This document shows positions 1 to 8,955 of a stretch of 64,000 nucleotides of DNA, piece by piece (position 1 is the stretch's first letter; each line of letters begins with the position of its first letter). Where the stretch lies: positions 34,479 through 98,478 of the forward strand of contig CAVXIQ010000002.1 of the NCBI GenBank assembly GCA_963761905.1, written 5' to 3'. Source of the stretch: Gaiellasilicea sp963761905. GTDB taxonomy: Bacteria > Actinomycetota > Thermoleophilia > Gaiellales > Gaiellaceae. A program made the translations under genes and the position numbers. A model generated the notes under the pieces. That model searched no databases and was not told the origin of the DNA. It was given only the letters and a program-made list of their open reading frames with translations.

Positions 1-1
1 A

Positions 2-1495
2 TCGCTCTGGCTGGACGAGTCCCTGCTCGCGCTGAACGTGATCGGACGCCCGATCGCCGAGCTCTCGGAGCCGCTCAGCCTGAGTCAGGGCGCTCCGTTC
101 GGATTCCTCGCCGCCGCGAAGCTGAGCGTCCTCGCGTTGGGGACGTCCGAGCTCGCTCTGCGGCTCGTGCCCCTTCTCGCCGGCCTCGCGGCGCTCGGTC
201 TCTTCTACCTCCTGGCGCGCCGCGTGCTCGGGACACGCGGCGCTCTGCTTGCGCTCGGGCTCTTCGCCTGCTCACAGACGCTGATCGTCTACTCCGTCGA
301 GTTCAAGCAGTACTCGACGGAGGTGGCCGCAACGCTGGCGCTCCTGCTTGCGGCGATCCCGCTCGGGCACCAGACCGCCCGTCGCTACCTGGCCGTCTCG
401 GCGCTCGGCGCCGTCCTGCTCTGGTTCGCCTACACGAGCGTCTTCTTCCTGACCGCGATCGCCATCGCCTACGCACTCGCGTTCGCGCTGAGCCGTCGCT
501 GGCGCGACTTCGGAGCGAGCGCGGCCGCGTCGCTGCTCTGGCTCTCGAGCGGCCTCGCCATGTACGCCGTCTCCTACGACAACCTCGACGCGGTTCAACC
601 CTCGGAGACCCTGGCCGGCAGCTCGATCTCCGCCGTGCTCTCACGGCTCGTCGATACGACGACGCTGATCGGCTTCGGAGCCGGGTTCTACCGGGACACG
701 AGGGCGCACGAGCTGATCGCGCTCGTCGCGGTCGCTCTCTGCCTCACCGGCGCGATCGTGCTCCTGCGGACGAAGCCCTACGTCGCCCTGATGCTGGGCC
801 TGCCGGTGGTCTTCATGTTCGCGGCGGTGGCGGTCGGCCGGTACCCGGTGTTCGAGCGAACCGTCCTCGTCGCCGTTCCGGCGATGATCATCGGGATCGC
901 AGCGGGCGCGTCCTTCGTCGTTCGCCGGATCCCGGCTCCAGCGGGGGCGGCCGTCGGCGTCGGGCTCGCAGTGCTCCTGCTGGCCTACCCCGTCCGAGAC
1001 GCGATCGATGGGATCGGGGAGGTGCGGGGACACAACCAGGGAACGCGGCTCCTCGTCCACGAGCTCGTCGAGCGCTGGCGACCGGGCGACACGCTGTACG
1101 TCCACTACGCCGCGCAGTACGCGTTTCGCTACTACGCCGAGTGCGATTGCCTCGACGCCGCCGTCGCCTCGCCGGCGCCACCGCTCTCGTTCGCGGACCG
1201 GTCGACGATCGGGCCGAACCTCTGGCATCCCGCGCTGCTCTCCCGACAACCGAGCCTGGTGATCGGGGGCCGCCATCGACCCGGCGACACCGAGGGCTAC
1301 CTGCGGGAGCTCGACGAGCTGGCCGACCGGCGGCGCGTCTGGATCCTGTCCTCGCACTGGGAGAGCGACTGGGAGCAGGAGTACCTGGAGACCCTGCTTC
1401 CACGCCGCCTCGGTCGCTACGGCACGCAGCGCGAGCTCATCACCGACGGTGCCGGCCGGTTGCTGCTCTACGACCTGGACGGCGCGCGGGGCTAG
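2..1495 (+). CDS. GT39-like polytopic membrane glycosyltransferase, 5' truncated by window edge
   Basis: The frame is open from base 2, so the true start lies upstream; a GTG at 38 would cut off the diagnostic N-terminus. The first codons read SLWLDES followed by LLALN. An acidic WLDE-type pair in the first periplasmic loop is typical of GT-C/GT39 (PMT/ArnT-like) glycosyltransferases that use polyprenyl-phosphate sugars. The body has about ten hydrophobic segments up to roughly residue 330, then a soluble tail containing DTLYVHYAAQYAF. Overall architecture fits the GT39-like families common in actinobacteria; donor and acceptor cannot be deduced. The stop overlaps the convergent MTA phosphorylase gene by 4 bp. 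Confidence 0.7.
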   Translation, partial: SLWLDESLLALNVIGRPIAELSEPLSLSQGAPFGFLAAAKLSVLALGTSELALRLVPLLAGLAALGLFYLLARRVLGTRGALLALGLFACSQTLIVYSVEFKQYSTEVAATLALLLAAIPLGHQTARRYLAVSALGAVLLWFAYTSVFFLTAIAIAYALAFALSRRWRDFGASAAASLLWLSSGLAMYAVSYDNLDAVQPSETLAGSSISAVLSRLVDTTTLIGFGAGFYRDTRAHELIALVAVALCLTGAIVLLRTKPYVALMLGLPVVFMFAAVAVGRYPVFERTVLVAVPAMIIGIAAGASFVVRRIPAPAGAAVGVGLAVLLLAYPVRDAIDGIGEVRGHNQGTRLLVHELVERWRPGDTLYVHYAAQYAFRYYAECDCLDAAVASPAPPLSFADRSTIGPNLWHPALLSRQPSLVIGGRHRPGDTEGYLRELDELADRRRVWILSSHWESDWEQEYLETLLPRRLGRYGTQRELITDGAGRLLLYDLDGARG

Positions 1496-2286
1496 AAGCG
1501 CGCGCTCGCGACCCCGAGCGCCGTCGCACAGTCGTCCTCCGGCTGCGGCCCGATCCGAGGAACGGCGAGCTGCAGCAGCTCCTTGAGCTGGGCCCGCCGC
1601 TCGGTCACGATCCGCGCGACGGTGAGCGCCGAGACCGCCCCGGCTCCCTCGATCCCGGTGTCGTAGTCGGTCACGACCGACACGTTGGCGTAGCAGAGCT
1701 CGAGCTCGCGGGCGAGATGGCACTCCGGATAGACGACCATGTTCACGGTGTCCCAGCCCATCTGCTGGAACCAGCGCGACTCGGCGAGCGTCGAGAAGCG
1801 CGGCCCCTGGATCGCGACCGCGGTGCCGCCGTGCCGGACCGGGATCCCGAGCTCGCGAGCCGCCTGGACGAGGATCCAGCCGAGCTCGCCGCAGAACGGC
1901 TCGGCAGCCGAGACCATCGTCGTCCCCGGCCCGTCGTAGAAGGTGTCGGCGCGGCCGCTCGTCCGGTCGACGAACTGGTCGCAGACGACGAAGGTGCCGA
2001 GCTCGACGTCGAGCGACAACGAGCCGCAGACGAGGGGAGCGACGATCCGCCGGACGCCCAGCTCCTTGAGCGCCCAGACGTTCGCGCGATAGGGGATCTG
2101 CGGCGGCGGGATCTCCTCGTCGATCCCGCGCCTGGGCAGGAACGCGATCGGCGTCTCGCCGATCGTCCCCAGCTGGATCGGCGCCGACGGCTTGCCGTAA
2201 GGCGTCTCGATCTCGACGGACTCGGCCTCGTCGAGAGGGGACGAGTACGCCGAGATTCCGATGACTCCGATCTCAGCCTCGGCCAC
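1492..2286 (-). CDS. mtnP: S-methyl-5'-thioadenosine phosphorylase (PNP/MTAP family)
   Basis: 264 aa, the usual length of MTA phosphorylases. It would cleave 5'-methylthioadenosine (spermidine and autoinducer by-product) to adenine and methylthioribose-1-phosphate in the methionine salvage pathway. Visible family blocks are IAFLPRRG near residue 50, IPYRANVWALKELGV near 65, GTAVAIQGPRFST near 155, and the substrate pocket NMVVYPE followed by VVTDYDTG. In the human enzyme the equivalent block is NMTTVPE, so M-V-V is a mild variant. No other methionine-salvage gene is adjacent. The gene is convergent with the preceding glycosyltransferase (4 bp overlap). Confidence 0.9.
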   Translation of the reverse strand: MAEAEIGVIGISAYSSPLDEAESVEIETPYGKPSAPIQLGTIGETPIAFLPRRGIDEEIPPPQIPYRANVWALKELGVRRIVAPLVCGSLSLDVELGTFVVCDQFVDRTSGRADTFYDGPGTTMVSAAEPFCGELGWILVQAARELGIPVRHGGTAVAIQGPRFSTLAESRWFQQMGWDTVNMVVYPECHLARELELCYANVSVVTDYDTGIEGAGAVSALTVARIVTERRAQLKELLQLAVPRIGPQPEDDCATALGVASARF

Positions 2287-2371
2287 GCCACTCCTTCGCA
2301 GTCGCTTTCGCGCGCGAGCATACGCCAGCAGGCGAGCCAGGTCGACCCGCCGCCCCCTCTAGAGTTGCCGG

Positions 2372-2542
2372 ATGCGCAAGCCCCTCGCCTGCTGGCTCGG
2401 CCGGCACAGATGGGTGACGCACGTCGAGCACGGCGAGAGCTTCAGGCTCTGCGCCCGCTGCGGAAAACCGCCTCGCGGAACGAGCAGGCAGATCTCGGAG
2501 AACGACCTCCACTGGACGAGGTACGACTCCGAGACGTACTGA
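2372..2542 (+). CDS. Small CWLGRHRW / CxxCGK protein (56 aa)
   Basis: Too short for routine gene calling. ATG 2372 opens a 56-codon frame with CWLGRHRW at residues 7-14 and CARCGK at 27-32. The Cys-Trp-Leu-Gly-Arg-His plus CxxC layout recurs in small actinobacterial proteins and could bind one zinc. It lies 26 bp upstream of a secreted-protein gene on the same strand and may share its transcript. Function unknown. Confidence 0.55.
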   Translation: MRKPLACWLGRHRWVTHVEHGESFRLCARCGKPPRGTSRQISENDLHWTRYDSETY

Positions 2543-2568
2543 AAGACCGCGGCTACAGTAGGCCGCCG

Positions 2569-3501
2569 ATGACGCGGGGGTTTCTCATCTGCGTGCTCGC
2601 CCTGTGGCTCCCGGCCGGAGCCGGCGCCGCCATCTTCGGCGACGCGAACGTCCGGAACCCGACCCTGAAGACGAACCGCGACGGGGTCGCCCTCGTCGAG
2701 TACACGACCGCCGGCGGCGTCCGGCGGCACGTGCTCGTCTGGGGCGCGATCGACGGGATCGCCCATCGCAAGGAGCCCCGGTCGGCGCAGGCGAGGTTCC
2801 GGATGGACTACTCGGGCGGCTGGAAGAGCCGCCGGGATCCCGGCTACTGGCGGCGGTTCCGGAACGCCTGCGGACGGTACGACGGGCCGTCGCTCCCGTT
2901 CTTCGTCACCGGCTGCAAGGCACCCGACGGCAGCTACTGGGCGCTGCAGGCATGGCAGCGGAACCTGCCGATGCGCGGGTTCGCTCCTTGGACCGAGCGG
3001 CAGAGAGCCGTCGAGCTCCACATCTCGCACTGGAGCGGCGCGCTGCCGGAGCTTCAGGTCTACAGCCGCTGGACGTACGGCGGCACCCAGCAGGGCATCT
3101 TCGGCCGGCTCCTCTACCGCGGCGAGCCCGTCTACGGGACGAGAACCGCTTCGGCGTCCGTCCGCGACGAATGGGCGCGCAACGTCTCGATCGACACGCT
3201 CAACTCGGACTACGGGCCAGGCTGGCGGCACGACACGGCAATCGCGACGCACGTCTCGAACGGGGGCTTCTGCTACTCGTTCGTGCCGCAGGCCCCGCCG
3301 CCCGGCTACCCGAGCGCGAGCCCGAACGGCAACGGCCTCGGCGAGCGCCATCGAATCTCGGCGATCGGCCCGGGCGTGACGCCGATCGTCCAGGCGACGA
3401 TCCCGAGGCTGACCGCCTTCGACGTCGAGGCGCAGCGCCAGGCGACCGCCCGCTTCGACGAGATTCTCGGAAACGATCGTCATTGCGCCGCGGAGCGGTA
3501 A
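2569..3501 (+). CDS. Secreted conserved hypothetical protein, copy A
   Basis: 310 aa with a signal peptide: short basic MTRG start, hydrophobic core FLICVLALWLPAGAG, cleavage around the Ala-rich stretch near residue 22. The mature part shares the order of conserved blocks with the protein at 5159-6052: HVLVWGAIDGI, a DYSGG(W/Y) turn, FRNACGRYDGPSLP, a C-APDGS-WALQ block, HWSGALPEL, and a C-terminal ISAIGPGVTP. Four matched cysteines suggest disulfides, in keeping with export. I recognise no catalytic motif; it looks like a lineage-specific extracytoplasmic family. The start is the only ATG ahead of the signal peptide; no clear Shine-Dalgarno is seen. Confidence 0.75.
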   Translation: MTRGFLICVLALWLPAGAGAAIFGDANVRNPTLKTNRDGVALVEYTTAGGVRRHVLVWGAIDGIAHRKEPRSAQARFRMDYSGGWKSRRDPGYWRRFRNACGRYDGPSLPFFVTGCKAPDGSYWALQAWQRNLPMRGFAPWTERQRAVELHISHWSGALPELQVYSRWTYGGTQQGIFGRLLYRGEPVYGTRTASASVRDEWARNVSIDTLNSDYGPGWRHDTAIATHVSNGGFCYSFVPQAPPPGYPSASPNGNGLGERHRISAIGPGVTPIVQATIPRLTAFDVEAQRQATARFDEILGNDRHCAAER

Positions 3502-3699
3502 TCCGCGCGTTACCCTAAAGGCGGGCGCGCCCAGCGACCCTGCCGCCCGAGTGCCCTGCCTTGTGCTGGGGCCTCGCGGGACAACGGATCGTGGTCGCCG
3601 GAGAGCCGCACTCCGCCGACCGGGCGCGCCCACATCGATTCGGATCTGCGCCGCTGCGGCGGGTCTGAAGCCGCCGACGACCGCGCTACGATTTCGCCG

Positions 3700-4680
3700 A
3701 TGGATGCGGTCTCCACGTCGGTTGAAGCACGCCATCGGGCGCTCGTCGAAGCGCTGCCCGACCTGCTGCTCCGGCTCAGTGCCGACGGCACCTATCTCGA
3801 GCTCGGCGGCGACCTCTCCCGGCTTGCGAACCCGCCCGAGCTCGTCGTCGGCGCCAACGCGCGAGAGCTGCTTCCGCCGGACATCGCGGAGCAGCTCATG
3901 GACGGCGTCACGACCGCTCTCTCGTCCGGTGAGCTCGCGACGGTCAACTACCAGCTCCGCACTCACCTCGGCGACCTGCGCGACTTCGAGTTGCGGATCG
4001 CTCCGGCCGCATCGGGCGAGGTGCTCGCGATCGTGCGCGACGTGACCGACCTGCACGACGCGATCCGCGACATGAGCGAGTCTCGCGCGAGGATCGTCGC
4101 CGCAGGCGATGCGGAACGACGCCGGATCGAGCGCAACCTCCACGACGGCGCGCAGCAGCGGCTCGTCAGCGTGTCGCTGCTCCTGCATCTGATCCGCAGG
4201 CAACTCGAAGGCAAGCCCGAAGCGGTGCCCGAGCTGCTCGAGTCCGCCCAGGGCGAACTCGCGCTCGCCCTCGAGGAGATCCGCGAGCTCGTCCGCGGCC
4301 TCCACCCACGCGTCCTGACAGACCACGGTCTCGGTCGCGCCGTTCGCACGCTGGCCGAGCGCTCCGTCCTCCCGCTCGAGATCACGGCGCTTCCCGAAGA
4401 GCGGCTCGACTCGGCGGTCGAGGCGGCCGCGTACTACGTCGTTGCCGAATCCCTCGCGAACACGGCCAAGCACGCGAAAGCAGCGCGCGTCACTGTCGGG
4501 ATCGAGCGGAACGGGAGATGCACCGTCGTCGAGGTCTCCGACGACGGGATCGGCGGAGCCGACGCAAACGGGGGCGGCTTGCAGGGACTTGCGGATCGCG
4601 TCGCCGCGCTGGGTGGCCGCTTCGCCGTCTGGAGCCCGTTGGGCGCAGGCACGCTCGTCCGCGCAGAGCTGCCCGACTGA
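3700..4680 (+). CDS. PAS-domain sensor histidine kinase, NarX/LiaS (HisKA_3) type
   Basis: 326 aa, no membrane segment, so a cytoplasmic sensor. Residues about 8-120 form a PAS-like domain (ALPDLLLRLSADGTYLE at the start, IVRDVTDLHDA at the end). A HisKA_3 dimerisation helix follows with the phospho-acceptor block IERNLHDGAQQRLV near residue 145. A HATPase_c domain closes the protein with N-box ESLANTAKHA, G1 box VSDDGIGGAD and G2 box GGGLQGLADRVAALGG. Such kinases normally partner a NarL/LuxR-type response regulator, but none is next to it, so it is an orphan here. It is followed after 5 bp by a DUF4383 membrane protein. Confidence 0.88.
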   Translation: MDAVSTSVEARHRALVEALPDLLLRLSADGTYLELGGDLSRLANPPELVVGANARELLPPDIAEQLMDGVTTALSSGELATVNYQLRTHLGDLRDFELRIAPAASGEVLAIVRDVTDLHDAIRDMSESRARIVAAGDAERRRIERNLHDGAQQRLVSVSLLLHLIRRQLEGKPEAVPELLESAQGELALALEEIRELVRGLHPRVLTDHGLGRAVRTLAERSVLPLEITALPEERLDSAVEAAAYYVVAESLANTAKHAKAARVTVGIERNGRCTVVEVSDDGIGGADANGGGLQGLADRVAALGGRFAVWSPLGAGTLVRAELPD

Positions 4681-4685
4681 GGGCC

Positions 4686-5102
4686 GTGGAGCGGGCGCCC
4701 GTCCAGAGGGTTGCCCGGGCCGTCGGGTTCGCGTTCCTGCTCGTCGGGATCGCCGGCTTCGTCCCCGGGCTGACGACGAACCTCTACGAGGGGCTCGAGT
4801 TCGCGGGCGACAAGGGAACCGCCGAGCTCCTCGGGCTCTTCCAGGTCAGCGTCCTCCACAACATCGTCCACGCGCTCTTCGGAGTCGGGATCCTGATGGC
4901 GGCGACCCCGGCCGGAGCTCGCACCTACCTGCTCGGAAGCGGCGCGCTCTACCTCCTCCTCTTCCTGATGGGGATCGTCGGCGTCGGCGACTGGGTGCCG
5001 ACGAACAGCGCCGACAACTGGCTTCACCTCGGGCTCGGGCTCGGCTTGATCGCGCTTGGATTGCTCACGACGCGGGGGAGCGGTCGGGCCACGGCTACCT
5101 AG
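4686..5102 (+). CDS. DUF4383-family small membrane protein
   Basis: 138 aa from GTG 4686, chosen because it gives the family's expected N-terminus (VERAPVQRVARAVGFAFLL) and starts 5 bp after the kinase stop. Four hydrophobic helices are visible: GFAFLLVGIAGFVPG, NIVHALFGVGILMAA, LLGSGALYLLLFLMGIVG, and HLGLGLGLIALGLLTT. The loop NSADNWLHL before the last helix is a hallmark of DUF4383 proteins. Function unknown; probably co-transcribed with the upstream kinase. Confidence 0.72.
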   Translation: MERAPVQRVARAVGFAFLLVGIAGFVPGLTTNLYEGLEFAGDKGTAELLGLFQVSVLHNIVHALFGVGILMAATPAGARTYLLGSGALYLLLFLMGIVGVGDWVPTNSADNWLHLGLGLGLIALGLLTTRGSGRATAT

Positions 5103-5158
5103 CGAAATCCCTCGCGCAAGTGAGGTCCGCGCGGAGCGACGTTGTCGATACTCGAGGC

Positions 5159-6052
5159 ATGCGGTCTCGCATCTCGCTGCTCGCCCTACTCGCCGCGGCC
5201 GTTCTGGCGCCGAGCGCAGCCGCCTCGGAGCTGATCGACCGGAACGCGTCGAACGTCAAGCTCCAGGTGGCGAAAAACGGTCAAGCCCTGCTCAGCTTCG
5301 ACGCTCGCGGCAAGCACTGGAACGTGCTCGCCTGGGGCGCCGAGAACGCGATCGCGCCGACGACTGCGCGTCCGCAGCTCTCCTTCAAGCTCGACTACTC
5401 GGGCGGCTACGGCACCTACAAGCGCGACGTCTGGAAGACGTTCGCCAACGCCTGTGGGAAGTACTCCGGCCCGCCCCTCCAGTGGCTCGTCACCGCCTGC
5501 ACCGCGCCTGACGGCTCGCACTGGGCGGTGCAGTCGTGGCAGCGGATGCTTCCCAACTACGGGCTCCGCCCGAATGCCAAGCAGGCGGTGTGGGAGCTTC
5601 GGCTCGCGCACTGGTCGGGCGAGCTGCCACAGCTGACGGTGAGGCAGAACTGGGCCTACCGGAAGTTCGAGCACCTCTTCGGCTCGTTCATCTACCGCGG
5701 CCAGCCGGTACACGGGTTCAAGACGACCTCGACCGGCCAGCCACTCGACACCTTCGGCCGCAACCTCTACGTCGACACCTACGACTCGGCCTACGGCAAG
5801 GGCTGGAGGCGCGAGAACAGCTTCCTGATGCACCGGGGCAACGGCAAGTTCTGTTACGGGTTCTACAGCCACGGCGGCCGCCCAGTGGGCGCGGGAACCC
5901 GCTACCGCGCGACGATCATCGGCCCCGGGGTGACTCCGGACATCTACTGGGAGTCGGAGTCGCTCGGCTCCTACGACCAGGCCTTCGACCTGCAGATGCA
6001 CGAGGAGCAGAAGTCGTTCTACGCCGGCGACGGGCTCTGCAAGGCCGTCTGA
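5159..6052 (+). CDS. Secreted conserved hypothetical protein, copy B
   Basis: 297 aa, paralogue of 2569-3501. The signal peptide is MRSRISLLALLAAAVLA followed by an Ala-Ser cleavage region. Shared landmarks are HWNVLAWGAENAI, KLDYSGGYGTYK, FANACGKYSGPPL, CTAPDGSHWAVQ, HWSGELPQL, GWRRENSF and IIGPGVTPDI, with matched cysteines. The two copies flank a kinase and a DUF4383 gene. Extracytoplasmic role unknown. Confidence 0.75.
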   Translation: MRSRISLLALLAAAVLAPSAAASELIDRNASNVKLQVAKNGQALLSFDARGKHWNVLAWGAENAIAPTTARPQLSFKLDYSGGYGTYKRDVWKTFANACGKYSGPPLQWLVTACTAPDGSHWAVQSWQRMLPNYGLRPNAKQAVWELRLAHWSGELPQLTVRQNWAYRKFEHLFGSFIYRGQPVHGFKTTSTGQPLDTFGRNLYVDTYDSAYGKGWRRENSFLMHRGNGKFCYGFYSHGGRPVGAGTRYRATIIGPGVTPDIYWESESLGSYDQAFDLQMHEEQKSFYAGDGLCKAV

Positions 6053-6107
6053 CCATCTCCCATCTGACCGTCTGATCGGGACGTGTCCCAGGGACTGTCC
6101 CTGGGTC

Positions 6108-6602
6108 ATGTCCGTTTCGGCTTCCTATGATCGGCGGGTGGCGAGCGGCGACGAGCTGAGAAGGGTGCTGCAGCGCCAGCCGGCGGGCGTCGTCGTCGTC
6201 ACCGTCGACCTCGAGGGCGAGCGGCTCGGCCTGACCGTTGCCTCGTTCGTGTCGCTCGCGCTCGAGCCTCCGCTCGTCGGGATCTCGATCGCGCGACAAG
6301 CCGCGTTGCACGAGCTCCTGCGCGCGGCCGGCGGCTTCGCCGTCTCCCTGCTCGCTGCCGGCCAGGTCGAGCTCGCGCGCCACTTCGCCCGCGGGGTTCC
6401 ACCGATCGCGCTCTGGCAGGGGATCGAGACACTCCCCGGCGCGCGTGCGCCGCGCCTCGCCGGAGCCGTCGGGTGGCTCGACTGCGCCGTCGCCGCCGAG
6501 CACGAGGCCGGCGACCACACCTTCTTCGTCGGCGCGGTCGAGCGCGCGACGCTCGGCGTCGCCGGCCCGGCGCTCGTCCGCTTCGAGGGCGACTACGCGT
6601 GA
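6108..6602 (+). CDS. Flavin reductase-like, FMN-binding split-barrel protein
   Basis: 164 aa. The blocks VVVVTVDLEGERLGLTVASF, SLALEPPLVGISI and GFAVSLLAAGQ belong to the flavin reductase domain family, small FMN-binding split barrels that often supply reduced flavin to monooxygenases. ATG 6108 is taken as start; GTG 6139, just before ASGDELRR, is a possible shorter start. The stop overlaps the start of the HAD gene (GTGA, 4 bp), so the two are translationally coupled. No oxygenase partner is adjacent, so the substrate is open. Confidence 0.82.
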   Translation: MSVSASYDRRVASGDELRRVLQRQPAGVVVVTVDLEGERLGLTVASFVSLALEPPLVGISIARQAALHELLRAAGGFAVSLLAAGQVELARHFARGVPPIALWQGIETLPGARAPRLAGAVGWLDCAVAAEHEAGDHTFFVGAVERATLGVAGPALVRFEGDYA

Positions 6603-7267
6603 TCGACGCCGTCGTCTTCGACCTGGACGGCGTGATCGTGGACAGCGAGCAGGTGTGGGACGCGGTGCGCGAACAGCTCGTGCGCGAGCGAGGCGGCCGC
6701 TGGACCGAGTCCGCGCAGCGCGACATGATGGGCATGAGCTCGCCCGAGTGGTCGCGCTACCTGCACGAGGAGCTCGGGCTCGAGGAGTCGCCGGCGGAGC
6801 TGAACGCCGAGGTCGTCCGTCGGATGCTCGAACGCTACCGCGACGAGCTCCCGCTGCTCGAAGGCGCAGTCGCAGCAGTCGAGCGGCTCGCCGCCCGCTT
6901 CCGCCTGGCCGTCGCGTCGTCGTCGAATCGACCGTTGATCGACGCCGTCTTGGAATCCGCGGGGATCGAGACCCTCTTCGAGGCGACCGTCTCCTCGGAG
7001 GAGGTCGCCCGCGGCAAGCCGGCGCCGGACGTCTACCTGGAGGCCGCGCGCCGGCTCGGAGTCGATCCGGCCCGCTGCGCCGCGGTCGAAGACTCGTCGA
7101 ACGGTCTCCGCTCCGCGCACGCCGCCGGGATGCGCGTCCTCGCGTTCCCGAACCGGCACTACCCGCCGGCGCCCGACGCTCTCGCGCTCGCCGACGTCGT
7201 GCTCCGTTCCCTCGACGGGCTCGGCGTCGACGCCGTCGCACCGTCGCGACTGACGAACCGCGACTGA
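6599..7267 (+). CDS. HAD-superfamily hydrolase, beta-phosphoglucomutase-like
   Basis: 222 aa from GTG 6599. HAD motif I is DLDGVIVDSE (nucleophile and acid Asp) at residues 8-17, motif II is the Ser in VASSSNRP near residue 100, motif III is the Lys of ARGKPAPDVYLEAA near 138, and motif IV is AAVEDSSNG near 160. A helical cap lies between motifs I and II, giving the beta-PGM/phosphatase subclass. Likely a small phosphoester phosphatase or phosphomutase. Coupled to the upstream flavin reductase; ends 2 bp before the convergent fabF gene. Confidence 0.87.
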   Translation: MIDAVVFDLDGVIVDSEQVWDAVREQLVRERGGRWTESAQRDMMGMSSPEWSRYLHEELGLEESPAELNAEVVRRMLERYRDELPLLEGAVAAVERLAARFRLAVASSSNRPLIDAVLESAGIETLFEATVSSEEVARGKPAPDVYLEAARRLGVDPARCAAVEDSSNGLRSAHAAGMRVLAFPNRHYPPAPDALALADVVLRSLDGLGVDAVAPSRLTNRD

Positions 7268-7269
7268 GC

Positions 7270-8511
7270 TCAGGCGCGGCCGAGCAGGACGCAGCCGTTG
7301 TGGCCGCCGAGCCCCATCGCATTCGAGAGGGCGACCTCGAGCTCGGCTCCGACCTCGGCCAGATCGCGCGCCTCGTTCGGCACGTAGTCGAGATCGCACG
7401 CCGGATCGGGGTTCCGGTAGTTGATCGTCGGCGGCAGAACCTGGTGGTGGAGCGCGAGCGCGCACATCATCGACTCGATCGCGCCGGCTGCGCCGAAGCA
7501 GTGGCCGGTCACCGACTTCGTCGACGAGACGGCAAGGCGCTCCGCGTGCTCGCCGAAGACGGCCCTGATCGCGCGCGTCTCCGCCGCGTCGCCCAGCGGC
7601 GTCGACGTGCCGTGCGCGTTGATGTAGCCGACCTGCTCGGGCTCGACGCCGGAGCGTGCGAGCGCGGCGCTCATCATCTCCGCGACGCCGACCGACTCCG
7701 GATCGGGTTGGGCCATGTGGTGCGCGTCGTTCGAGGCTCCGTAACCGAGCACCTCCGCGTAGACGGTCGCGCCGCGCGCTCGGGCCGCCTCGAGCTCCTC
7801 GAGCACGAGGATGCAGGCGCCTTCTGACATGACGAAGCCGGCGCGCGTCGCATCGAACGGCCGCGAGGCGAGCGTAGGATCCTCGTCCTCGGCGACGAGC
7901 CCGCGCATCGCGCAGAAGCCGGCCAGGATCAGGGGATGGATGCACGACTCGGTGCCTCCGGCGAGGACGACGTCCGCATCGCCCCGCTTGATGATCTCGG
8001 CCGCCTCGCCGACGGCATGAGAGCCGGTCGCGCACGCGGAGACGGGCGCGTAGTTCGGGCCGCGGAGGCCGAGCGAGATCGCGATCTGACCGCTCGCCGA
8101 GTCGACGAGGACGCTCGGGATGAAGAAGGGTGACACCCGGTCGGGGCCGCGGTCGCGCAGCACCGAGTGCTGCTCGGCGATTCCCGGCAGGCCGCCGATC
8201 GCCGAGCCGACGACGACGCCCGTCCGTGCTGGATCTGCGTTCTCGAGCCCGGACTCCCGCCACGCCTCCTGGGCGGCGCCGAGCGCCAAGAGGACGTTGC
8301 GATCCATCCGCCTGCCCTCCTTGGGTGGAGCAACCATCGCCGGATCGAATCCCTTGACCTCGCCGGCGATCCGGACCGGATACGCGCTCGTGTCGAAACC
8401 CTGGATGAAGTCGATCCCGCTCTCGCCCGCGAGCGCGGCGCGCCACGAGGACGGCGCGTCGAGGCCGATCGGCGTGACGGCTCCCAGACCCGTGATCCCG
8501 ACCCGGCGCAT
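7270..8511 (-). CDS. fabF: Beta-ketoacyl-ACP synthase II (KAS II)
   Basis: 413 aa, the normal length for FabF. It performs decarboxylative condensation of malonyl-ACP with acyl-ACP in type II fatty acid elongation. The Cys-His-His triad is complete: Cys160 in SACATGSHAVGEA, His300 in INAHGTSTPLGD, and His337 in TGHCFGAAGAIE. ATG start at 8511. It stands alone, without acpP or fabD/fabH neighbours in the window, so it may be an extra copy or belong to a dispersed pathway. Convergent with the HAD gene, divergent from a thioredoxin-like gene. Confidence 0.93.
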   Translation of the reverse strand: MRRVGITGLGAVTPIGLDAPSSWRAALAGESGIDFIQGFDTSAYPVRIAGEVKGFDPAMVAPPKEGRRMDRNVLLALGAAQEAWRESGLENADPARTGVVVGSAIGGLPGIAEQHSVLRDRGPDRVSPFFIPSVLVDSASGQIAISLGLRGPNYAPVSACATGSHAVGEAAEIIKRGDADVVLAGGTESCIHPLILAGFCAMRGLVAEDEDPTLASRPFDATRAGFVMSEGACILVLEELEAARARGATVYAEVLGYGASNDAHHMAQPDPESVGVAEMMSAALARSGVEPEQVGYINAHGTSTPLGDAAETRAIRAVFGEHAERLAVSSTKSVTGHCFGAAGAIESMMCALALHHQVLPPTINYRNPDPACDLDYVPNEARDLAEVGAELEVALSNAMGLGGHNGCVLLGRA

Positions 8512-8572
8512 CGCGCAATCGTAAAGATGCGCGCCGCGTTAGCGGCTCGAGGCCCGTGGGAACGAACCCGGC

Positions 8573-8887
8573 ATGGCGACAGCCGCTGCACACGTCGCCC
8601 GCGAGGGGGTCGCACAACCGAAGCTCGTCTTCTTCACGTCGTCCCGCTCCGGGAACTGCCGCCGGGTCGAGGGCTTCCTGGCGCAGGTGCTGCAGCGCCG
8701 GCGAAACCACGGCACCTTCAGGCTCCACATCGTCGACGAGGAGGAGCGGCCGGATCTCGTCGCGCGATTCAAGGTGACGGCCCTCCCGACGCTCGTCGTC
8801 GTCGAGGACCGGACGGAGCAGGCGCGGCTCGAGTCACCGCGCGGCTGCCGCGACATCGAAGAGCTGCTCGCTCCTTGGCTCCGCTGA
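8573..8887 (+). CDS. Thioredoxin-fold protein with a single active-site-position cysteine
   Basis: 104 aa. The core reads KLVFFTSSRSGNCRRVEGFL, then FKVTALPTLVVVED with the cis-Pro (TALPT) typical of thioredoxin folds. The redox position is SSRSGNC, with one Cys instead of CxxC, so it cannot form the usual intramolecular disulfide. It may work by a monothiol mechanism or only as a fold. Downstream is an exported protein gene with its own ribosome site. Divergent from fabF. Confidence 0.68.
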   Translation: MATAAAHVAREGVAQPKLVFFTSSRSGNCRRVEGFLAQVLQRRRNHGTFRLHIVDEEERPDLVARFKVTALPTLVVVEDRTEQARLESPRGCRDIEELLAPWLR

Positions 8888-8955
8888 CGACTTGCTCCAC
8901 CGACTCCGGCGCGAGATAGTCGGCATCCAAGTCTGGGTTCTCACGAGGAGGGGCA

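Noticed and set aside
1141..2566. Long plus-strand open frame antisense to mtnP
   Set aside because: Arg/Pro-rich shadow of high-GC codons; only its 3' part (from 2569) has a signal peptide and conserved blocks, so just that part is annotated.
2359..4473. 704-codon minus-strand frame
   Set aside because: Antisense shadow of the secreted protein and PAS kinase; no recognisable motif.
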